Shown piece by piece: positions 43,880-50,841 of a DNA stretch of 50,841 nucleotides. Numbering within the stretch: position 1 is the stretch's first letter; each line of letters starts with the position of its first letter. Source of the stretch: Helochares maculicollis (lineage: Eukaryota > Arthropoda > Insecta > Coleoptera > Hydrophilidae); NCBI GenBank assembly GCA_033557835.1, contig JAWQRO010000174.1:1-50841 (forward strand), read 5' to 3'. Under the pieces are notes generated by a model. That model did no database searches, was not told the DNA's origin, and worked only from the letters and a program-made list of their open reading frames with translations. The translations under genes and the position numbers were made by a program.

Positions 43880-46800
43880 CGGTGTATACAACCCTTCGCG
43901 TTCACATTTTTTGATTCATTTAAAATCGATACTCATTTTTACATTTATAAGTATGAAAGAAGGGCTTAAAACCTGGATTGTAAAAAATTATCTAACTGAA
44001 AGAAGAGGAACCGTTCAGTGGAGGTTTTGCAAGTGTCTATTTCTTCCCATGGAAAATAAAAGTTTTGCAAACAAAATTTATGAAATGTGTACTTAACCCT
44101 TAAGAAGTGATCTATATTAGGTCTATATTTGAAAGGCAATAAATTTAGGGACAATTGTTATGTTTTTTATGCAATTTCTCTGCCATGTTTGTATTCTTGT
44201 TTCAATTCAAATAGGAACGCAAGTAAATATACATTTATATAAATGGGACAAACATTTTCTTAAAATTAAACAGTTGTTATTTGAGTATGAATATGAAATG
44301 ATCGGATTATGCTTATATACGATTAGCGATTCCTGTGGTAATTACTATTTTTATTGACTTGGTAGAGTTGTAATGTAAATTCTTTCACTAAAAAAGTTTA
44401 TTGCATGGAGATTTGTGTGAAGTATAAATCTGTAGAATTTAATTCTGCAAAAATCCTTGATGGTAAATGTTGAACAATGTTTGGTGGGGGTCCTTGAGTT
44501 AATAACTTGCTAAGAAAGTAGCTTGATTTACATTTCAAAACCTATTTTTATTAATATTTTGTTCAAGGGCTTCAAATATGAGCACCCGTGCTATATTTCA
44601 TATATAACTAATGCGTTAGTCATTGTATACACGTTGTCATCAGTCGTGAAAAAATTAACAAAACGCTTCTTTATGTGATATCGTTGATCGACCAACAAAG
44701 AAAGTAGATGTTGGCAAACTTTTTCTTCACCTGTTTCCAAACAGCATCTGTAATCACTGCGGCCGCGTCTTTTCCTCATAATGAAATAAAATATATTCGA
44801 GACATTAACTTCAGACTACGGAGGAAATCACGATAGTGTTGACCGTTAATTCTCGCTTCTAACCGTAATGAATTATTTGTAGAATGCAATAAAGAAATTA
44901 AACTAAGATCGATTGCTTACCTTATTGCCAAGGCGAATATTCTTTCCTCGGCGTAGCATCTCTGCATTCATACTTTTTTACCAATTTATTTAGCACACTT
45001 TCTGTTGTTTATTTCAGATTCTTTGAAGATTTTTTATGACGGTATCATTTTTATAGCGTTTAGAGTCTTCACTGTTTAATTTTCTTCCGAGCCGTGAACG
45101 ACTGTATCCCCATTTAAATTTGATAGAGCGAGCTTCATGACAATACCGCCTTAAAGCAAAGCAGGGTTAATTTAAAACTGAATAGCAGGACAGGGGCGAT
45201 CAAGAGATGAAGAGTGAGCAAAAAAGAAAGAGTGAGTAGAGCAGAAGGAGTGAATAAGAGGTACAGAGTGATCGAGAGGACTTGAGTAAGAAGATGGGAG
45301 AAGGCGAGGAACGGCGTCGGGCAGGAACAGAGATCCGTTTATTAAATTCATTCCTGTTAATTAATGTATTTACCTCGAAGAGCAAACAATTACATGGCCG
45401 AGAAGGAGAATCTAAACGCACGAGGATAATTGTTACCACTTTTCTTCCACTTGACTCGTGGGCTACGTTCGCACTAACTACTGCCCTTACAAGTCGTTAT
45501 ATTCCTGTGTGAACCCAAGCTTAGTTAAATGTAATAATGTATTAACACTCTTGGAACAATCATAAAAGTTAAGTGTCGGTTTTTTCATCCCTTTATAAAA
45601 CAGCAGCGTAATCTGTAATTTTTATGGGGATCGTAAATTCAAAGCGCTTTCATCATGGGCATTTTTTGCTATTTTAAATGATAATTGGTAAAGCAACCCG
45701 ATTTAATTGGTCGCGTAAATGGGGGGTAGGGGCGGTATAGATATTTTGAAATTTGTGTGCCAGTATTTGCACGTAATCTGCGTATGTATAACGCCCTGTA
45801 TGTATATGTATAACAAATGATAGTATAAGTGAGTAATGGACACACAATCGGGCCCTTCTGTTTTATTAAACTTGTGTCGGTTGCATGTGTATTGTTTTAT
45901 ATCGATTTTGTTCGTCCCGTCTCTCTTCTTCCTACTCGCTGTATAGCCGCTGCCGCTTTGCGACCCCCACCGTCGCATCCCCAGCCTCTATAGCTCCCCC
46001 GTTTATCCACTATAAATTCTCTCTTTGTTTGTTTTGCTCTGTTATTTATTATTTATTAATTGATTGTTGGCGTTAATCACAGATTTTCATTGCTGTTTCT
46101 CATCATCAAATAGCATCACTCCATCCACATTTTATCATCATTTACTTTACGTTACGTCGAGGATCTATATCAAGTGCAGCATTAATTTATTCATTTAGCT
46201 GCATTTTGCTATTTAAAATTGTTTTTTGTTGAAAGCTGCTGGGTTGTAAATAATTCAATCAATTTGAAAGCGGCATTAAAAAACCATCTCTTCAAACTAA
46301 TGCAAGAAAAACGCAACATTTTTACTTGGTTTATAATTTAAGTTGATAAGCTAATTAGTACAGTAATTAACAAGGTATTTAATGTGTCATGAGTATTTAT
46401 TTTCTGTTTACGATTGGATACCTTGAATTTAAGCTTAAAAGTATTTTGTTTAGATTCTAAGCATGAAAAATGTGTACGAATTCCAAGTAGTTAGACTGTC
46501 TGCACATTTGCAAACGTTTTGCCTTCAGTCACGTCAATTTTCGACTTCCAAAAAAGTGCCATCTGCTCTCCGAACTAGTTAAAAGCTGACCGTTTTTATC
46601 TATGTCGGAAGGTTTTTGGAATTTAGCCACCTGCACAGAAATGAATTTAAATATTTGCCGAGGTTCTAGTACAACGGTCGCATATTTGGTTTGATAAGTG
46701 AAATTATAACGAATAAAATAAAATAGGTTGCACTTGCAAAACAATTTCCTGGCATAGACAGCTGCTATCCAAGACAGTACAAATGGTAAAAAGCAAAACG

Positions 46801-47735
46801 TTTTTGCCTGTTTTGGAAGCTCTTTGACGATGACTGCAGTGTAGAATTAGATTGAAAAAACCGAGCTATTGGAATCTATTTCTGCAGAATCGAGTATTCA
46901 TAGTAAAAAGCTAGGTCAAGTGCCCCTACATGATTTAATTTGACATTGGAACTCGTTTTTCGGAAATTGTCGCACTGATAATATCGACATATAATTTTAG
47001 TATACACACCCAGCATGCGTTCACTATATATTAATGAGTCTGGAGCGCACATAAATAATTTTAATTTCTACGTAAAATAGGCAATAAAAATAATTATTAA
47101 ACGTCCATGTCCTTCATTCTTCTACTTCTAGTAGAAAGTCAGCATTACAGTCGGTGTATTTCACTCGTCTTTTATTTTACGCATATTTTAATGGAATATT
47201 CCAAGGCAAAATTTAAAATATTAATGTAAGTAGAGTCCAATGTTTTACATTTAAAGCAAGAAGCTTAACTACATCTGTTTGTGGTCTAACTGTGATAAAC
47301 AATTTTGAAGAAGTAAAAAAACTTGATTCGGTGTTTTAATTGCAGAGTGAAGCCAGTCTAAACTATTATTTCTAGATATCTCAAACTAATGTTGACTCTT
47401 TTAATTGCACCCTGAATTAATTTGGTTCACTCTCCTGAGCCGTAGCAGGAGTGTCGTTAATTGTATTACTGACAATCCCATTCTCGTCCATGAGAAAGGA
47501 GCACCGCGAGTCTAGTATCATATGAGTAGTCAAACCGAGCGAATTCCATTATTATTAACCATTCAGATATATATGTTACAAATAGAAAAATGCGATGATT
47601 ATTATTTATTTGACTAATCCTTATTTTGTACTGATATGGTCAACGTATTTGACAACATAATTTAACAACTAGGCACTTTTATGATAGATTTTTGACCTGA
47701 TTTTCTCGCATGGACATGAACATTGAACCTTGTGT
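43880..47735. other. Geneless stretch with one purine-rich tract
   Basis: A purine-rich, GAGA-type tract at 45186-45310 (GAAAGAGTGAGTAGAGCAGA) could bind GAGA-type factors. Frames at 44591-44779 (minus) and 46529-46744 (minus) have no recognised motif. A CG-richer patch at 45900-46010 looks like simple composition. Otherwise AT-rich. Confidence 0.45.
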
Positions 47736-47737
47736 GT

Positions 47738-47950
47738 CGGAATACATAAAACAGCTACCAGGCCTAAATTCCTACTGCGATTGATGCTATCTTACGAAGT
47801 CCTAATGAATCACCACTATTCCTAATTTTGGTTTCTGCCACTATACTGATGTTTTGTTTTGAAGGAAGCAAACGTGCTAATTCTACCAAAAATTTCCAAT
47901 TCCCTAAATTTTCCAGAATTACGGCCAATAGAGAGATTATTGTGTCAATA
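47738..47950 (+). mobile_element. Tc1/IS630-type transposase relic (C-terminal DDE part)
   Basis: EYIKQLPGLNSYCD near 47740 is followed by IPNFGFCHYTDVLF (47819-47860). This is like the PDLASCHY.K.V block of a transposase group distinct from classical mariner. After a one-base frameshift comes LPKISNSLNFPELRPIE (47884-47930), matching PK..NPPN.P.LRPIE.FW, the segment with the third catalytic residue. A stop follows within seven codons. The catalytic Asp before the CHY block reads Asn here. No ends and no N-terminal part were found. Confidence 0.7.
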
Positions 47951-47959
47951 AATTATTGG

Positions 47960-48365
47960 TCATTTAAGCGCCATATAAAATATTATTTGTAACACCTGGA
48001 GATTTATTTCTTTATGTTTAATCTTCATGCCCACATTTTATCGCGGGTAATCATTACGTAATAAAGCATCGAACTTTAAAACAATTTGTTTCGCCATAGT
48101 TATTAACAAATCTCGCTGCTAGATATTAAAAGCGAATGGTGTTGATAGATATCATAATAGCCGATGTACATAGTTGCGCTGAGGAGACGTGGATACAACG
48201 AAACGACAATGACTAAGTTTTAATTAATGAGTTACTTGGCAAACGACAATAGACAAATATAATGAATGCTTTTAACAAGAGGTGGTAATAGTTAAGAGGC
48301 ATAATAAGTAGGTACGGACAGGCAGGTAAGTAAGTAGTTCTAATCTAAAGTCCGTTATTGGTCAT
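47960..48365. other. AT-rich stretch without a gene
   Basis: I see no repeat, RNA gene or motif here. Confidence 0.5.
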
Positions 48366-48368
48366 GAA

Positions 48369-48539
48369 TTATTTCTCGGCTGCAAGTAGCAGCTGCTTCC
48401 GGTTATTGACTTTATTAGATCCGTTTTCGTTATTTACACCGACGGCCCCAGAACCACGCCACGCCGATCCACCGCCGGAATCGGAATCGCCGTCGACATC
48501 CACATCAATTCGTACGTTCTCTCCACCAATATCGACTTC
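48369..48539 (-). CDS. Possible 56-codon terminal exon (weak)
   Basis: On the minus strand a frame opens after GTAAGCAACCCAG, a possible splice acceptor, and runs 56 codons to TAA. It reads EVDIGGENVRIDVDVDGDSD, then SGGGSAWRGSGAVGVNNENG, then SNKVNNRKQLLLAAEK. Glycine, Asn and Asp runs of this kind occur in insect disordered regions. The segment is CG-richer than its flanks. The opposite strand is also open (48358-48666 plus, with PPPESESPSTSTS), so composition could explain both. No homologue is recognised. Confidence 0.2.
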   Translation of the reverse strand, partial: EVDIGGENVRIDVDVDGDSDSGGGSAWRGSGAVGVNNENGSNKVNNRKQLLLAAEK

Positions 48540-48669
48540 CTGGGTTGCTTACGATGATGGCGGAACCGCCGTGGCCTTTACTTCACCTAAAATATTGTTT
48601 AACGAAATCAAACAAATTATTAACTGTTTGTTTATCTTTCGATTTTTATCTCAACTTAGACTCTAATGA

Positions 48670-49390
48670 CCTTCCTTCTTTTTTTTTACAACCATCCTCT
48701 TTCTCTTTCACACGAATTTACGTCGTGTTTATTTGTCTTCATTAGCTGAGAGGCGAAACCAGCTCGTTCAAGTCTGCTCGGTGTGTATCTATCTGTATGT
48801 ATGTTGTGTACGTATCACAATCGCCTTCGAGGTAGCAACAAATATTTGCCTTCGAACTGGTGTAATTAGTTAATTTGTTTTAAATTGGATTCTAACTACA
48901 ACGATTACTTGTTTTCTTGTTCGAATTTAAACGCTCTCTCTACGCTAATCTAATTGTTTGTCCACCGACTCTTCGTGCTCTACTCCTTTCGCCCTGTCCC
49001 TTACTCTACTCATTTGCGCTAATTCCATTTTGTTTGCTTTTCGTCTCATTCTTTTGCCTGTGAATTTATTCCTTTTCTCCCAATCCAACGGACAGATGTA
49101 ATATGAGAGAACTGCAAGTAATGAAGTCCGCAAGGAGTGAAGTAAGCAAGCAAGTGGAGTCAGTCAGCTGTGGTTTATAAAATCCGATTCGCATTCACAT
49201 CCTCCTCGTTTGCGCGCGGATATACCTCCAGGTACCGTTCTTTTACCGTCAAGGCGAATGACTTCACCAATTAACTTCCTTTTCTTTACTTGCTCGCTTA
49301 CATTACTCCATCTGTAAGTACATCGACAGTAATTCCGTTCTCATCGCATTTATGCCGTTTCGCTATAATGACGTATAATTTAAGAAATAC
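48670..49390. other. Geneless stretch
   Basis: Mixed composition with pyrimidine-rich text at 48670-48710 and 48930-49080. A CG-richer patch near 49190-49250 has no recognised element. Confidence 0.45.
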
Positions 49391-49394
49391 ACCC

Positions 49395-49970
49395 TCTGAA
49401 TTCACACGCTGCATCGAAGCCAAGTTAGCCATCACTTTTACACAGACAAACATCAACATAGTTCCACCGTTTTTTATCGGCAACAAGAAATGTATATCAC
49501 AAATGAAAAGAATTCCATTTTCAGAAAACGTCTCGTCTTTTGAGTCGATCTAAGCTTCACAAATTTTAAAACAGAAATCAACCACCAGCTAATTCAAGCT
49601 GCCTGCATCGGAGCAACCAGTAATTAGATGGGGCAATATCCGGGGAATACGACGAGTGCCGTAGAATACAGTCCTTTCAAACCATGAATATTCGGTTTTG
49701 GTGTTGATGCTGTGGTTGATGACAAGGATTGACTGGAAATATTTCTCTTCTTGAAGTCGTTTTTGTCATTCAAGTTTTTAACATTTCTCACTTTGATCTT
49801 CAATAGTTACTATTCAAAACTGCAATCAGCATTCCAAGTCTCTATATGATTTATCAGTTGAAGCATTGTGACCATAAACTTCCACAAGCAATGAATTTAA
49901 TTGTTTTCCTAATTATAACAGAAAATTAAAGCCGCTCGTAAATATTTTGAACTGAAAATTTGATAAAAAA
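49395..49970 (-). mobile_element. Mariner transposase relic with internal deletion, minus strand
   Basis: On the minus strand, LLVEVYGHNASTDKSYRDLE (about 49895-49835) matches the first DNA-binding part of mariner transposases (LLVEVYGE.AL....C..W). IEDQSEKC follows, in the position of VEDKERSGRP. After a gap comes ASTPKPNIHGLK near 49710-49675, the STSTPKPNIHG.K segment. It runs almost directly into HSSYSPDIAPSNYWLL (about 49655-49605), so the part holding the second catalytic Asp is deleted. SKDETFSENGI near 49540-49510 and KKRWNYVDVC near 49470 are the C-terminal W..SKDE.FF..GI..L...W segment. Frameshifts and stops throughout. A 62-codon minus frame at 49298-49486 overlaps the tail and is not a separate gene. 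Confidence 0.8.
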
Positions 49971-49979
49971 CAGACCCGA

Positions 49980-50820
49980 AATGGTAGAATGAATCGTTGA
50001 AAGCAGACAATGAACATCTCTGGGTTGAAATATTAACCAGACACGATCTAGATATAAAAGTAGATTTCGAAAATTTTCTAAGAAAAATTTTACAATAAAA
50101 AAATGAAAGACGAATGAATAGGTGGATAGAAACTCAAATTAGAAAATGCATTAGATAAATAAACAATGCCGGAAAATAAAATAAATAATATTATAATGAC
50201 AAAAAAGATAAATGAACGAATATAAATGGGATAAAAAGAATGTTAAACTAATGGTTTGCGAAGGAGACCCGCAGACTATCAAACCAATCTGAGACCAAGG
50301 AAAAGGATGCAAAATTGAAGATGGCCAAAATTAAACAGTAACTAACACCAGAAGAAGTGATGTAAAAGACTTAAATGAAAGGGGTGAAGAGTTTATACTA
50401 GAAATAATCATAATCGATTCAGGAAAGGGGAAAATAAAGCAAAAAGAAGGCAATTCTAAAAACTGAAGAATATGAGTATAATGGGATAGTCTAGTGTAGA
50501 ATTAGTAACACCTGTACGACCAAATGTGTTTTTCATTGTTGCAGAGGTAAAAATTTAAGTCATAATAGACAATAGAAATCTAAGGGAGAATATTCACATT
50601 TTATGGATTATATGAGTAAGAAGCAAAGAATATTTTTAAATGAATAAAATTAGGGTAAATGCAGTTGCATTGTGAAGAAATGAGATAAGACCATGAGTGT
50701 AATTGTGGCTTGACGCGTCAATAATCATGCGTGATTCCGTGTTTTTTATTTAAATATATATATTTTATGAAAAGTGTCATTTGCTGAATGGTTTGAATAT
50801 GGAACGCCTTCATATTAAAT
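49980..50820. other. A-rich stretch, possibly a further retroelement relic
   Basis: From about 50040 to 50460 the plus strand is A-rich like the LINE block at 12560-14040. Fragments such as WFAKETRRLSNQSETKEKDA can be read but match no motif I can name. No reverse-transcriptase block was found. Confidence 0.3.
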
Positions 50821-50821
50821 T

Positions 50822-50841
50822 TATATATATATATATATATA
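50822..50841. repeat. (TA)10 run at the window edge
   Basis: Ten TA units reach the last base, so the true length is unknown. The window also begins with TATATATA, so both edges fall in or beside low-complexity DNA. Confidence 0.95.

Noticed and set aside
44591..44779. 62-codon minus frame RGRSDYRCCLETGEEKVCQH
   Set aside because: It looks protein-like, but I could not tie it to any family and it has no neighbouring blocks.
1..50841. CRISPR arrays, operons, phage or bacterial defence systems
   Set aside because: No regularly spaced repeats with unique spacers, no ribosome-binding-site-led gene strings and no long open frames; the DNA is eukaryotic in character.

Overview
This looks like eukaryotic nuclear DNA from an arthropod, most likely an insect. 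It is AT-rich, has no bacterial gene organisation, and holds many decayed Tc1/mariner-type transposons. Short CpG-rich islands, often with GA-, GTCG- or CGAG-type simple repeats, interrupt long AT-rich stretches. High CpG in these islands fits an insect, perhaps a hymenopteran or hemipteran, but the species cannot be fixed from the sequence. I found no protein-coding gene that I can name. Nearly all open frames are under 130 codons and read as chance or antisense frames, so I treat the window as intergenic or intronic DNA.

The clearest content is mobile-element debris. A mariner of the mauritiana type (15126-16183, minus) keeps both inverted ends and flanking TA, but an internal deletion removed the first catalytic aspartate. 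Five more mariner transposase relics lie near 2110-2700 (-), 30990-31710 (+), 35700-36230 (+), 43440-43870 (-) and 49395-49970 (-). A relic of a different IS630/Tc1-type transposase lies at 47738-47950 (+). A pogo/Tigger-type element (23341-24612, minus) keeps short inverted ends, its DNA-binding domain and most transposase blocks. An A-rich block (about 12560-14040) holds reverse-transcriptase signatures of a LINE.

Repeats: an unrecognised family built on two adjacent hairpins with GAA/TTC loops is scattered through the window and clusters at 30.5-38.5 kb, mostly in one orientation. One copy carries a compensatory base change. A second dispersed family has related copies at 7315-7588 and 27622-27845, and an end-like motif in three places. 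Tandem duplications occur at 7771-7868 (47 bp, exact), 25207-25458 (128 bp, about 97% identical) and 16817-17305 (diverged).

The best candidate for host function is the CpG-rich region 27.9-30.1 kb. It looks like a promoter with a non-coding 5' exon ending in a good splice donor at 29257/29258, followed by two CRE-like sites exactly 30 bp apart. Two weak exon candidates on the minus strand (48369-48539 and 18925-19110) are reported with low confidence. I did not see a new multi-gene system here. The most novel item is the double-hairpin repeat family.
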